From: Geomobilibacter sp964432205
GTDB lineage: Bacteria > Desulfobacterota > Desulfuromonadia > Geobacterales > DSM-12255
DNA: 64,000 nucleotides
Direction of reading: 5' to 3'
Assembly: GCA_964432205.1 (NCBI GenBank)
Contig: CAYSMK010000005.1
Location: 1-64,000, forward strand
Shown here: positions 49,443 through 58,045 of the stretch, in pieces
How positions within the stretch are numbered: the stretch's first letter is position 1
Layout of the letters: each line of letters begins with the position of its first letter
The notes under the pieces: generated by a model
Database searches by the model: none
What the model was told of the DNA's origin: nothing
What the model saw: the letters and a program-made list of their open reading frames with translations, nothing else
Translations under genes and position numbers: made by a program

Positions 49443-49808
49443 GGGAAACCTCAATCTAGGGAGAATTTGGGAAGTGTTCCGGAAAAGTGAAAATAGTCGC
49501 AGATTTTCGCCGGGCTTTCAATGGACATTTTCGCCGGGCAACGGTTCGGTCCGTTGAACGAATGCATGCCTTGCATATCAGTGATGCGATCATCAATTTG
49601 CATCTATGGGGTATCATTTCAACAGGGTGACCTGCAACAATGCTGATCATGTTAACATTAATACTATACTGTTAGGCCAACAACAAAGCTCTATCCACCT
49701 CTCCGATTATCCTCAAACATCTCCACCGGCATCTGATGCCGTAATCGACACACCATCTTGATCGGCCGCTCGCTCTCGGGAGAATCATGATGTTGCGTGC
49801 TTTTTGCT
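49443..49808. other. intergenic region between glnS and PIN gene
   Basis: About 366 bp with no supported gene or RNA. It is AT-richer than its surroundings and must contain the glnS promoter. A 64-codon minus-strand frame at 49456-49650 has no ribosome site or family match and was not accepted. Confidence 0.5.
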
Positions 49809-50219
49809 CTACAGGCGCAGAAATGCTTCGGCAGTGCAGACAGTGATCGCGGCTTTCCGGTAGTGCCGTACGTTGCGGGTCAAAAGAGCGGTGCAGCCAC
49901 CGCTCAGGGCGCAAAAATACTGGATAGCATCCTCAAAGTCTGTAAAACCGGCCTGTAGCGCCTGTTCGACGACGGCGTCATCCACCGGCAGCACTGTCAC
50001 GAGCTCCTTGAAGTCACGCAGGACGTCCTGGGCATGCCGGCCGGAAACCTGTTTGCGCAGGATGTAGAAAAGATTGGCAAAGGTGAGCGACGATACGGAC
50101 AGTTTGAGATAATCCTTCTCAGCTAAGGAAAAAAGACGGACAGCGGCCGTGTAAAACGGCTCGCGCCGGGCCAGCAGGTCGAGGACGATATCCGTGTCCA
50201 CAAACACCGGCTGCTTCAT
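49809..50219 (-). CDS. PIN-domain toxin of a type II toxin-antitoxin pair
   Basis: A 136-residue PIN-domain ribonuclease, the VapC-type toxin fold. The acidic metal site is visible: Asp8 and Asp10 in VFVDTDIVLDLL, Glu in the middle helix, and FTDFEDAIQ (about 91-99) near the third acidic position, with ALLTRNVRHYRK at the end. It overlaps the antitoxin gene by 4 bp in the antitoxin-first order. Expression should cleave RNA and stop growth unless bound by the antitoxin. The specific RNA target is unknown. Confidence 0.9.
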   Translation of the reverse strand: MKQPVFVDTDIVLDLLARREPFYTAAVRLFSLAEKDYLKLSVSSLTFANLFYILRKQVSGRHAQDVLRDFKELVTVLPVDDAVVEQALQAGFTDFEDAIQYFCALSGGCTALLTRNVRHYRKAAITVCTAEAFLRL

Positions 50220-50461
50220 CGGTATTTCTCCGCGAGGTACTCGGCGTACTCGTTTTTATGGTCACCGAGTTTCTTCGCATCGATAACCCCGGAAAGCCTG
50301 GCAACCAGCGGTGTTGCCTGCTCCGTGGCATCGTCCCCACGGACCATCTGGCGCAGATATCCTTCTATAAGCTTGGAAAGACTCTTGTGATGGGATCGGG
50401 AGAACTCCTTGGCCTGAGCGATGATCTCCTGATCAAGGCTGAGTGTCAGTTTTGCGTTCAT
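50216..50461 (-). CDS. antitoxin with ribbon-helix-helix-like N-terminus (DUF6364)
   Basis: An 81-residue small protein encoded before the PIN toxin, with GGAGG ahead of its ATG. The N-terminal KLTLSLDQEIIAQAKEFSRS forms the strand and first helix of a ribbon-helix-helix DNA-binding fold, and the acidic C-terminus (VIDAKKLGDHKNEYAEYLAE) is the likely toxin-binding tail. It should neutralise the toxin and repress the operon by binding the palindrome upstream. Confidence 0.88.
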   Translation of the reverse strand: MNAKLTLSLDQEIIAQAKEFSRSHHKSLSKLIEGYLRQMVRGDDATEQATPLVARLSGVIDAKKLGDHKNEYAEYLAEKYR

Positions 50462-50474
50462 GACCTCCTCCTTT

Positions 50475-50506
50475 TATACGTATTGACAGTTCATATAATA
50501 CGTATA
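50475..50506 (-). promoter_or_regulatory. palindromic operator of the toxin-antitoxin operon
   Basis: TATACGTAT (50475-50483) and ATACGTATA (50498-50506) form a perfect 9-bp inverted repeat with 14 bp between, 14 bp upstream of the antitoxin ATG. The spacing and place over the promoter fit autorepression by a ribbon-helix-helix antitoxin. Confidence 0.7.
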
Positions 50507-50554
50507 GACATGAAATACTCAAGCAGTCAAGGATTGAGGTAGCCATCTTCTCCC

Positions 50555-51973
50555 TCACCATTTCTGCTTCAATTCGAACTTAAGGATTTCCGGCAGGTTC
50601 CGGAGGAACATCGCCACGCTCTGGGGCGATTTCCAGAGCATGGTGGTGTACCCCCAGTGGATGCGGGTGCGACGGTAGAAGCGGCTGATGAACTCGTTGT
50701 AGAGGCTCTCCAGCTGCTCCCCGGTCATGCCGTGGGGGATGAAGACGAAGTTCACGCAGTTCATCAGGGGCCACTGCTCGTTGAACTCCCCGTGCTCGCG
50801 GATGGTGGCATACACCGGCGCGCCGGGAAACGGAGTGAACTTGGTGACGTTGATCTCGTCAAGGGGAAGGCTGAGGGCGTAGTCGATGGTCCTACGGATC
50901 GAGGCCTCGTTCTCTCCCGGCAGCCCCACCATGAAGAGCCCCTTCACCCGCATCCCGATCTTTTTGACCATCGTGAGCTTCTGCTGCACCTCGTCCAGGC
51001 CGTAGAACTTGCGGTGTTTCCTGATCACCTCCGGGTCGCCGGACTCGATGCCGAAGTTCACCTGCCAGCAGCCGGAGCGCTTGAGAAGCTGCAAAAGCTC
51101 GGCATCCACATGCTCCAGCCGGGCGATGCAGTTGTAGGTGACCGCCAGCCGCTCCCGCTCCATCAGCTCGCAGAAGCGGGCCACGCGGCTGCGGTCGGTG
51201 GTGAACAGGTCGTCGTAGAAGAAGACGTGGCGGATGCCGTAGTCCCGGTTCAGCATCTTCAGATGCTCGACGATGTATTCGGGCGAGTTGAAGCGAAACC
51301 CGCGGGAAAAGACCGAACGGTCGCAGTAGGAGCACTGGTACGGGCAGCCCCGGCTGGAGATGATGCTGGTGTTGGGTGCCGTGGGGAAGCTGAAGAGTGG
51401 CAGGGTGTAACGCCCGGGAAACTGTGGCAGCAGGTGGTAGGCCGGAAAGGGGAGACTGTCCAGATCGGGGATCAGCTCCCGGACGCCCGACAGGGTGCCG
51501 ACCCCATCCTTGCGAAAGCCGATGCCGGGAATTGTTTCGACACCCCGGCAACCGGCTGCAACCAGTTCAAAGAAGGTCTGCTCCCCCTCGCCGATCACCA
51601 GGTAGTCGATGGCCGGAAACCGGTCCAAGAGCCCCACCCCGACCGAGCAGGCATGGGCGCCGCCGAACACCGTGACGATGCCGGGCACCCGCTCCTTGAG
51701 CAGGGCGGCAAAGCCGTACCCTTCGAGAAACGACGAGGTGGTACAGGAAAAACCGACCACGTCCGGCCCGCGCCGGGCGATCTCGGCCACCAGCGCCTCT
51801 GCCGTCATGGGGCTGGCATAGCAGTCGAGGATCTCCGTATCGATCCCACGCTGTTCGAGAAAGGCGGCAATGCTCATGATGCCGAGGGGGGGCATCAGGT
51901 TGAAGATGGTGGTGATGTCTTTGCCACTGCCCATCCAGTTGCTGCCGTACGGATGGACGAAAAGGACTTTCAC
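50555..51973 (-). CDS. B12-binding-domain radical SAM protein
   Basis: A 472-residue enzyme starting at GTG 51973 behind GGAGGG. The N-terminal cobalamin-binding domain covers about 1-140 (KVLFVHPYGSNWMGSGKDIT, GFSCTTSSFLEGYGFAALL), and the radical SAM domain follows, with the cluster motif CPYQCSYC near residue 212 and FFYDDLFTTDR, IESGDPEVI after it. Such class B enzymes often methylate unreactive carbons or process lipids and secondary metabolites. The substrate is unknown, and no biosynthetic cluster adjoins it. It is divergent from the S4 gene. Confidence 0.9.
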   Translation of the reverse strand: MKVLFVHPYGSNWMGSGKDITTIFNLMPPLGIMSIAAFLEQRGIDTEILDCYASPMTAEALVAEIARRGPDVVGFSCTTSSFLEGYGFAALLKERVPGIVTVFGGAHACSVGVGLLDRFPAIDYLVIGEGEQTFFELVAAGCRGVETIPGIGFRKDGVGTLSGVRELIPDLDSLPFPAYHLLPQFPGRYTLPLFSFPTAPNTSIISSRGCPYQCSYCDRSVFSRGFRFNSPEYIVEHLKMLNRDYGIRHVFFYDDLFTTDRSRVARFCELMERERLAVTYNCIARLEHVDAELLQLLKRSGCWQVNFGIESGDPEVIRKHRKFYGLDEVQQKLTMVKKIGMRVKGLFMVGLPGENEASIRRTIDYALSLPLDEINVTKFTPFPGAPVYATIREHGEFNEQWPLMNCVNFVFIPHGMTGEQLESLYNEFISRFYRRTRIHWGYTTMLWKSPQSVAMFLRNLPEILKFELKQKW

Positions 51974-52136
51974 GGCGGGCCCTCCGGGGGTCGGTTACCA
52001 GCCGGGTATGCTAATCGGTTTGCTGCCGGAAAGCAAGGCCGGTAATGGAGGAAGCTGCTTGAACTTGCCGGGGTTGTACACTACTATGACATCTCGTCTG
52101 CTATTTATCCCGCAGGACCGTGACCGGAGGAGACCG

Positions 52137-52349
52137 ATGGAGATCGCAACGGAGTTCATCAAACTGGACAGCTTCCTCAAGGCGGTCAATGTGGCAGGTT
52201 CAGGCGGCGAAGCGAAACTGCTGATCGCCGATGGACTGGTGCTCGTCAATGGTGAACCGGAGCTGCGCCGCGGTCGAAAGCTCAGGCCCGGCGACCGGGT
52301 GGAGATAGGCGGCCACTGTTACCCTGTGGAAGAGGAGGGGAACCGATGA
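52137..52349 (+). CDS. S4-domain RNA-binding protein (YbcJ-like)
   Basis: A 70-residue protein from ATG 52137, behind GGAGG; the frame is open to 51870, but the short form is the whole S4 domain. FIKLDSFLKAVNVAGSGGEA, LIADGLVLVNGEPEL and RKLRPGDRVEI are the three parts of the S4 fold, which binds structured RNA. Similar single-domain proteins occur throughout bacteria, sometimes near ribosome or RecF genes. The stop overlaps the next ATG by ATGA. Confidence 0.88.
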   Translation: MEIATEFIKLDSFLKAVNVAGSGGEAKLLIADGLVLVNGEPELRRGRKLRPGDRVEIGGHCYPVEEEGNR

Positions 52350-52822
52350 GTGCTGTCCACGACCTGCTGCAGCTGTACCGGGAAAAAATCGGCGCCGAGC
52401 TCCATGTAGGCCCCTGGCTCACACTGGATCAGGAACGGATCGACGGCTTCGCCAGGGTAACCGGCGACCTGCAGTGGATTCACACCGATCCGGAGCGGGC
52501 ACGACGCGAATCCCCCTATGGCGCCACCATTGCCCATGGGTTCCTGACCCTGTCGCTTCTGCCGCTCCTGACCGAAAGCTTTGCGCCGGGCTCATTCGAA
52601 CGGAACTACCCGGGCATGCGGTTGCGGGTCAACTACGGCCTCGACCGGGTACGCTTTCCGGCACCATTGGTGGTTGGTTCCCGGATTCGGGCGCGGAGCA
52701 CGGTAGTCGCAGCGGAAGAGATCCACGGTGGAGCACAGATCGTCTACCGGATCACCGTGGAGATCGAGGGGGAAACAAAGCCGGCCTGTGTGGCCGACCA
52801 GCTGTTCCGGCTCTATCCGTAA
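52346..52822 (+). CDS. MaoC-family (R)-enoyl-CoA hydratase-like protein
   Basis: A 158-residue hot-dog-fold protein of the MaoC/NodN family. The hydratase motif is DLQWIHTDPERARRESPYGATIAHG with the catalytic Asp (D49 region) and His; the first Asp appears in TGDLQWIHTD and the Ser/Gly turn AHGFLTLSLLPLL follows. It should add water to trans-enoyl-CoA to give (R)-3-hydroxyacyl-CoA, the stereochemistry used in fatty acid or PHA metabolism. It is co-translated with the S4 gene; the functional link is unclear. Confidence 0.88.
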   Translation: MSAVHDLLQLYREKIGAELHVGPWLTLDQERIDGFARVTGDLQWIHTDPERARRESPYGATIAHGFLTLSLLPLLTESFAPGSFERNYPGMRLRVNYGLDRVRFPAPLVVGSRIRARSTVVAAEEIHGGAQIVYRITVEIEGETKPACVADQLFRLYP

Positions 52823-52836
52823 GTTTTGAGGCATTT

Positions 52837-52934
52837 GGACACGGAAAAAGCGGATAAAATCTGATAACGGCGGATAAACCAAGCGATGGGCTCTAAATCC
52901 GCTCTTATCCTTCTTTTCCGCCTTTTCCGTGTCC
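52837..52934. repeat. palindromic intergenic repeat, about 98 bp
   Basis: GGACACGGAAAA (52837-52848) and its complement (52923-52934) bound a long imperfect hairpin with further matches (CGGATAA and TTATCC). It lies between the MaoC gene and the aminotransferase, and its end could serve as a terminator. It looks like a genome-wide repeat. Confidence 0.7.
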
Positions 52935-52986
52935 CCCTTTTGTTGTTCATTGTTGATTACGCTACGCCGTTTCTTGGAGGCGCTCC

Positions 52987-54162
52987 ATGGCATTCAGCAT
53001 TTCCGACCTGATCCGCGACGTCCACTTCCCCCCGATTTCCGAAGTGCAGGGGTGGCTGGCCGAAAGCAGTTTCCCGGCCGACCGGCCGCTGATCGATCTC
53101 TGCCAGGCGGTTCCCGACTATCCACCGGCCCCGGCACTGGTCGAGCAGTTGAAAGCATGCCTGGACGACCCGCTGACCGCCCGCTACTCGCCGGACGAGG
53201 GGCTGTTGCCAGTGCGGGAGGCGCTCTGCGCCAGCTACGGCCGGAACTACGGGGCCAGCCTCACGCCGCGCCAGCTCTGTCTCACCATCGGCGCGAGCCA
53301 GGCATTCTGGCTCGCCATGGTGACCCTCTGCCGGGCCGGGGACGAGGTAATCGTCCAGGTCCCCTACTACTTCGATCACGACATGGCCCTGGCCATGATG
53401 GGGATCTCCAGGGTCTACGCCCCGTTCAGCGAGGAGAGCGGCGGTCTCCCGGACCCGGCCGCCGTCGAACGGCTGATCACCCCCCGGACCCGGGCGCTGC
53501 TCCTGGTCACCCCCAGCAACCCCACCGGCGCCATCATCCCCCCGGTAACGATCCGCAGCCTGTTCGATCTGGCCGCCCGGCACGGCATCGCCCTGGTTCT
53601 GGACGAAACCTACGCCGCCTTCCTCCCCGGCGGCGACCGCCCCCATGACCTGTTCATTGATCCGGCCTGGGGCGAGCACTTCGTTCATATCATGTCGTTC
53701 GGCAAGACCTACGCCCTGACCGGCTTCCGCGCCGGCGCCCTGGTGGCGGGGGAGGAGTTCATCCACCACAGCCTCAAGGCCCAGGACACCATGGCGGTCT
53801 GCCAGCCCCGCATCACCCAGCACGCCATCCGCTTCGGCGCGGAGCATCTTGACTCCTGGGTGGCCGGCAACCGGGAGATGATGGCAAGGCGCCACGACCG
53901 GTTCCGCACGGAGTTCACCCGACCCGGTAACCCGTTCCTTCTCGTGGCAAGCGGTGCCTTCTTCGGCTGGATCAGGCACCCCTTTCCGGGCCGGACTGGC
54001 AGGGAAGTAGCGCGGCGCCTGGTACGGGAGGCGGGCCTGCTCACCCTGCCGGGCGAGGTCTTCGGTCCGGGACTGGAGGGATATCTGCGGCTCGCCTTCG
54101 GCAACATCGGCGAGGAGTCGATCCCCGAGGCGTGTCGACGGTTCCGGGAGTTCCCGGAGTAG
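52987..54162 (+). CDS. class I/II aminotransferase (PLP-dependent)
   Basis: A 391-residue fold-type I aminotransferase. The start is ATG 52987 behind GGAGG. The cofactor Lys is Lys240 in SFGKTYALTGFRAGALVAG; other marks are DYPPAPALVEQLKA (substrate-side helix), TIGASQAFWLAM, TPSNPTGAIIPP, LDETYAAFLP and a C-terminal LRLAFGNI with the substrate-binding Arg. The closest groups are aromatic or aspartate aminotransferases; the substrate cannot be decided. It is transcribed alone between two palindromic repeats. Confidence 0.9.
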   Translation: MAFSISDLIRDVHFPPISEVQGWLAESSFPADRPLIDLCQAVPDYPPAPALVEQLKACLDDPLTARYSPDEGLLPVREALCASYGRNYGASLTPRQLCLTIGASQAFWLAMVTLCRAGDEVIVQVPYYFDHDMALAMMGISRVYAPFSEESGGLPDPAAVERLITPRTRALLLVTPSNPTGAIIPPVTIRSLFDLAARHGIALVLDETYAAFLPGGDRPHDLFIDPAWGEHFVHIMSFGKTYALTGFRAGALVAGEEFIHHSLKAQDTMAVCQPRITQHAIRFGAEHLDSWVAGNREMMARRHDRFRTEFTRPGNPFLLVASGAFFGWIRHPFPGRTGREVARRLVREAGLLTLPGEVFGPGLEGYLRLAFGNIGEESIPEACRRFREFPE

Positions 54163-54178
54163 CTTGAAAAAACAATTC

Positions 54179-54273
54179 AACACGGAGACACAGAGGGCAC
54201 GGAGAGGATCTCGTAGAACGATTTCTTTACGAAAGTTTCCGCATATTCTCCGTATTCCCGGTGGCTCCGTGTT
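54179..54273. repeat. palindromic repeat between convergent genes
   Basis: AACACGGAG (54179-54187) and CTCCGTGTT (54265-54273) end a 95-bp element with internal CACGGAG repeats. It sits between the convergent aminotransferase and MBL genes and probably ends both transcripts. It differs in sequence from the repeat at 52837. Confidence 0.6.
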
Positions 54274-54274
54274 T

Positions 54275-55384
54275 TCAATTCCCTTTATCGGGGTGGATGC
54301 TGAGGCGTGACCGTGCCTCGTCGGGGATGAGCGGCCGGGGGGCGATATGCTCCGGAAGCCGCAGGAGGATTGTCCCCGGCGGTACCACCAGTTCCCGGTA
54401 GAGGCCGGCGCTCTTTCCCAGGTAGCTCTTGGACAGGTGCATGGGGAGCAGGCAGGCGGGGCGGATCTCCTCCACGAGCCGGTTCAGGTCGGCCGTACAG
54501 AGGTGCCATGAGTTCCTGGCCTTTTCCTCTTCCCCGGCCAGGAAGGAGCATTCGCACACCAGCAGGGTCACCCCGCGCAGCATCTCAACCACCAGTGCCC
54601 GGTTTTCAGGGGTGAAGCCGATGTCCGTCAGATAGCCGATGCTGGCCGGCGGGTGCTCCCGGCGGATGACGTTGTAGAGCGCGGCAACATCTTCGACGAC
54701 CCGTTCACTGATGGCTTCGCCGTCCTTCCTCAGGACCTTTAGCGGCCCGGCGGCCAGCTCACCACGGCAGAAACGCCGCTTCAGCTCCAGCAGCCAGGGG
54801 CCTGAGACCAGCCCGCTAGCGGCCAGCCGCGCGCCGTCCACTCTGAAATCCGGCCGCTCCCTTACCAGGAAAAACAGGACCGGCAGCTTGTGGTCGGCCA
54901 GTTCGGCCTCCACGCTCAGGAACGGATTGGCGTAGATGACCCGGTCGGCACGCGGTTCGTCACCTTCGGCAATGGCGGGAAACCCTTCGGCGCCGGGGAG
55001 CCGGAAGGTCATTGTCCGGCCCGGGTGGATCTCGTGCACCAGAAAGGTACACCAGTAGGGCTCGGTCAGGTTCCAGTCGAAGCCGGCCATGATCCCGGCC
55101 ATCTTGGTGGCGATGCCGGGTGGGCCGAAGATCCTGATGGTACGCGGCGAAGCGTGGAGATGGCGAACCAGGGTGGCGATCCCCATGAAGTGGTCCATGT
55201 GGGCATGGCTGATGAAGACCGCATCGATCGCCTTCATGACCCGCTTGGCCAGGTGGGTCATCTGGCCGCAGTCGAAGAGCAGGCTTCGCCCCAGCGGCCT
55301 GATGTAGACCCAGAGCAGCGGGTCATCCAGCAGGCCGGAAAAGAAGGTAGGCTCAAGGAAGCGGAATCTGCACAGCATCCGCAT
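54275..55384 (-). CDS. MBL-fold hydrolase, ribonuclease Z-like
   Basis: A 369-residue metallo-beta-lactamase-fold protein from ATG 55384, with GGAG six bases upstream; the longer TTG start at 55396 is not needed. The zinc motif is FISHAHMDHFMGIATLV (about residues 58-74), and a later His is in LLPMHLSKSYLG. The start LLFDCGQMTHL fits the RNase Z branch, but the insertion and length are larger than in tRNase Z. It may process tRNA 3' ends or act on another phosphodiester. It is divergent from the Smr gene. Confidence 0.82.
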   Translation of the reverse strand: MRMLCRFRFLEPTFFSGLLDDPLLWVYIRPLGRSLLFDCGQMTHLAKRVMKAIDAVFISHAHMDHFMGIATLVRHLHASPRTIRIFGPPGIATKMAGIMAGFDWNLTEPYWCTFLVHEIHPGRTMTFRLPGAEGFPAIAEGDEPRADRVIYANPFLSVEAELADHKLPVLFFLVRERPDFRVDGARLAASGLVSGPWLLELKRRFCRGELAAGPLKVLRKDGEAISERVVEDVAALYNVIRREHPPASIGYLTDIGFTPENRALVVEMLRGVTLLVCECSFLAGEEEKARNSWHLCTADLNRLVEEIRPACLLPMHLSKSYLGKSAGLYRELVVPPGTILLRLPEHIAPRPLIPDEARSRLSIHPDKGN

Positions 55385-55459
55385 GAAACTCTCCAAAAAC
55401 GTTCAGGATATATCGGTTACTGATAGTGTAGCAGCGTTCGAAAGGTTTTCAGAGGGGAT

Positions 55460-55747
55460 ATGACGGAAGAGGATACGGTTGAGATACCCATTGATGGCGT
55501 GCTGGACCTCCATCACTTCCATCCGCGGGAGGTGATGGAGCTGGTTCCCGCCTACCTGACCGAATGCCGCAAAAGGGGGATTCTGGAGGTACGGATCATC
55601 CACGGCAAGGGGACCGGCACCCTGAAGCGGACCGTGGCGGCCATACTGGCCCGCCAGCCAGGGGTCGTGGCGGTCAGTCCGGCCGAGGAAAGCGCCGGCG
55701 GCTGGGGGGCGACGCTGGTGACCCTGGCGCCTTCCGAGCCCACCTGA
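55460..55747 (+). CDS. Smr-domain protein
   Basis: A 95-residue protein that is essentially one Smr domain, the small endonuclease module of MutS2. The motifs LDLHHFHPREVMELV and IIHGKGTGTLKRTVAAIL are present with the conserved His and Gly-rich loop. AGGGG precedes the ATG. Stand-alone Smr proteins nick DNA or cleave RNA, as in ribosome rescue; which applies here is unknown. No mutS2 is nearby. Confidence 0.88.
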   Translation: MTEEDTVEIPIDGVLDLHHFHPREVMELVPAYLTECRKRGILEVRIIHGKGTGTLKRTVAAILARQPGVVAVSPAEESAGGWGATLVTLAPSEPT

Positions 55748-55986
55748 ACATCTCCGGACTGACATGCATACCATCTACCACTGAAACGATAAAGCCTGCC
55801 AGTTACAGCCTTCCGCTTTGGAAATTCTTCATGGTAAAGAATGGATGGATTTGGTAGAACAACTGACATGATGGCGTAGGGCTTAGCATTATCGCTAAAT
55901 GCAATCTGCAAAATGGCCTGTGTTACGCAGACTTCTGCGTTGGCCGCTTCAAACCTGAACGGGTGTATGTTGGAGGCGTATTTTGC

Positions 55987-56337
55987 ATGAAGTTGATCAT
56001 CAACTCGATTGACAACTACATCGTCGATTTCTACTGTTCCGAACTTCGTCTGGTCATTGAAATCGACTGTGACAGCCACGCTGAAACCGTCGAATACGAT
56101 GCTGAACGAACGAAAGTTTTACAGTCCATGGGCTTGACCGTGGTCAGGTACACCAATGACGACGTCATCAAAAACATACAGGGTGTGTATGATGATTTGC
56201 GTGAAAGAATTGAAAAGCTAACTCAAAGCAAACCCCTCCCCCGCCTCCCCTTGTCAGGGGAGGAGCAACAGCTGCCTTTCACCCTCTCCGGACAAGGGGA
56301 GGGATGGGGAGGGGTTAGAAAAGGGAGCCGCCGATGA
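55987..56337 (+). CDS. truncated DUF559 nuclease-like protein with repeat-encoded tail
   Basis: A 116-residue protein of the DUF559/Vsr-like endonuclease fold (GTG 55963 is an alternative start). NYIVDFYCSELRLVIEIDCD, SHAETVEYDAERTKVLQSMG and VVRYTNDDVIKNIQG hold the acidic catalytic residues. The N-terminal helix that precedes this in full-length members (the LWxxLRxRxLxGxKFRRQ part) is missing or unrecognisable. Residues from about 82 onward are translated from the palindromic repeat at 56231-56316, so the C-terminus is repeat-derived. The stop overlaps the ATG of the next gene by ATGA. The gene is probably old and decaying, or a mobile element passenger. Confidence 0.65.
   Translation: MKLIINSIDNYIVDFYCSELRLVIEIDCDSHAETVEYDAERTKVLQSMGLTVVRYTNDDVIKNIQGVYDDLRERIEKLTQSKPLPRLPLSGEEQQLPFTLSGQGEGWGGVRKGSRR
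56231..56316. repeat. 86-bp palindromic element inside the DUF559 gene end
   Basis: Arms AACCCCTCCCC and CCTCCCCTTGTC on the left pair with GACAAGGGGAGG and GGGGAGGGGTT on the right, about 23 of 25 bases, with a small hairpin in the middle. It is translated in frame into the DUF559 C-terminus, an unusual place for an intergenic repeat. Confidence 0.85.
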
Positions 56338-57827
56338 GTGACATTACTCTCACCCCCGAACAGGTCGCGCCCCGCATCGCCAGCCTGCTGGCCGCCCACG
56401 AGAGCAAAACCCTTGAATTCAAGCGGATGGGCGACAGCAAGGTGGTGAAGAAGCTGCTCGAGGCGATCTGCGCCTTTGCCAACACCGAAGGTGGCGTATT
56501 GGCCCTGGGGGTGGCGGACGAGAAGCAGGGGAAGGGTGCGGCCCGCCTCTTTGGCATCCAGGAGAACCCCGAGGCGCTGGACGAACTGATGCGCAAGGTG
56601 CGCACCCAGTATAACCCTCCCATCGACACCATCCGCTTCCTGCGCCTCCCCTGCACCCTGCGTGACGGCAGCGCCGGCGCCGTGGTATTGGTCCAGGTCC
56701 CCCAGAGCGACAAGGTACACTCCATCGTGGACAATGGCACCTGGACCCGGCTTACCGCCGGCAACCGGGAGATGACGGCGGCGGAGATTGCCGAGCTCTC
56801 CTACCGGCGGGGGGTGCGCAGCGCCGAGAGTGAACCGGTGCCGGTGGATTGGGCTTTGCTGGATACACCGGTCTGGGCGGAGTTTGCCGCTGTGCGCGGT
56901 TTCAGCCGGACGCGTCCCCTCCCCGAGCAGATGGCGCAACTGGGGTTGGCCGAGAAGGTGGCAGAAAATTGGATGCCACGACGGGCTGCGGTGTTGCTCT
57001 TTGCCGAAGAGCCGGGTGGACTGATGGCTGTCCATGGGACACGGGCCGAGGTAAGGGTGGTGGTTTATCAGGGCAAGGCTGCCGAGGCCGGAGCCAAGCC
57101 GAACATGAAGAAGCCACCCCGAACTCTGCGAGGACCGCTGATCCGCCTGATCGACGAAACGGTGCGGGTTGTGCTCGATGAATTATCGACAGGGGTAGAG
57201 CTGGCCTCCAGCGGTTTCAAGACCCACCATCGCTACCCCGAGCGGGTCGTTAAGGAAGCGATCGTCAATGCCGTTATTCACCGTGACTATCGGCTTAACC
57301 GCGACATCCTGATCCGCATCTTTGATGACCGGATGGAAGTGGATAGTCCCGGTGTTTTCCCAGGCAACATCACACCGTCGAACATTGCCAAGGCCGGTTC
57401 CAAGGCGCGCAACCCGCTTATTGTCAAGATATTGCGGGATTTTCCCGTGCCGCCGAACTTCGACCTCAACGAGGGGGTGCCGATGATGTTTGCCGAAATG
57501 GCCACGGCCCACCTCTATCCGCCTCAATACCGGCAGCATACCGAGGTTGCCACTGAAAGCGTCATAGTGACACTTCTCAATCTGGAGCGTCCCACGGTTT
57601 GGGATGAGGTAAACGACTGGATCGATCGCAACGGAGAGATTGCCAATGCCGACCTTTGCCGGATTGCCGGTGTTGATACCTTGAAAGCCTCCAAAATGCT
57701 CAAGGCCTGGGTGGAACAGGGCGTTCTGGTGCAACGGCCGGCTCTTGCCAAGCGCTACACCGTTTATGCGAAGCCTACCCAACCGCCGGCTCAAGGAGTC
57801 TTATTATCCGAGGCAGAAGATAATTAA
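56334..57827 (+). CDS. AlbA_2/HATPase putative transcriptional regulator
   Basis: A 497-residue protein with the Schlafen AlbA_2 domain at the start (about 20-140: KTLEFKRMGDSKVVKKLLEA, NTEGGVLALGV), a HATPase_c_4-type ATP-binding domain (about 290-440: RVVKEAIVNAVIHRDY, DDRMEVDSPGVFPGN) and a winged-helix C-terminus (WDEVNDWIDRNGEIANADLC). Proteins of this layout are annotated as ATP-binding regulators and are frequent in accessory and defence regions. The start overlaps the DUF559 stop by ATGA. The gene ends inside the first TTATTATC module. Confidence 0.85.
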   Translation: MSDITLTPEQVAPRIASLLAAHESKTLEFKRMGDSKVVKKLLEAICAFANTEGGVLALGVADEKQGKGAARLFGIQENPEALDELMRKVRTQYNPPIDTIRFLRLPCTLRDGSAGAVVLVQVPQSDKVHSIVDNGTWTRLTAGNREMTAAEIAELSYRRGVRSAESEPVPVDWALLDTPVWAEFAAVRGFSRTRPLPEQMAQLGLAEKVAENWMPRRAAVLLFAEEPGGLMAVHGTRAEVRVVVYQGKAAEAGAKPNMKKPPRTLRGPLIRLIDETVRVVLDELSTGVELASSGFKTHHRYPERVVKEAIVNAVIHRDYRLNRDILIRIFDDRMEVDSPGVFPGNITPSNIAKAGSKARNPLIVKILRDFPVPPNFDLNEGVPMMFAEMATAHLYPPQYRQHTEVATESVIVTLLNLERPTVWDEVNDWIDRNGEIANADLCRIAGVDTLKASKMLKAWVEQGVLVQRPALAKRYTVYAKPTQPPAQGVLLSEAEDN

Positions 57828-57887
57828 ATTTAAAAACAGCAAAAACATAAGAAAAGCAAAGAGATGCAAAAGAGTTAATTATCTTTT
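57801..57887. repeat. AT-rich TTATTATC module, copy 1
   Basis: TTATTATC (57801-57808), ten bases, GATAATTAA (57819-57827), 47 bases, TTAATTATCTTTT (57875-57887). The last two form a perfect 9-bp inverted repeat, and the module overlaps the stop of the AlbA_2 gene. The same order and spacing recurs at 58583, downstream of the DprA-like gene. Confidence 0.75.
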
Positions 57888-58045
57888 GGTGTCATGGTGC
57901 CAATATAAGGAGACATGTTCGGGGTGATGAGAGCAGGGGTGCTTTCCCTTTTCTTGAAGCATAATATTGAGTGGCTAAGACAAGTTTATTATTTATCACG
58001 TAAGACAATAAACGTTAAAATTACAAATAACGTAACATAATCAAT

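Noticed and set aside
55552..56079. A 175-codon minus-strand frame across the Smr and DUF559 genes
   Set aside because: It is antisense to a clear Smr domain; no ribosome site or known domain.
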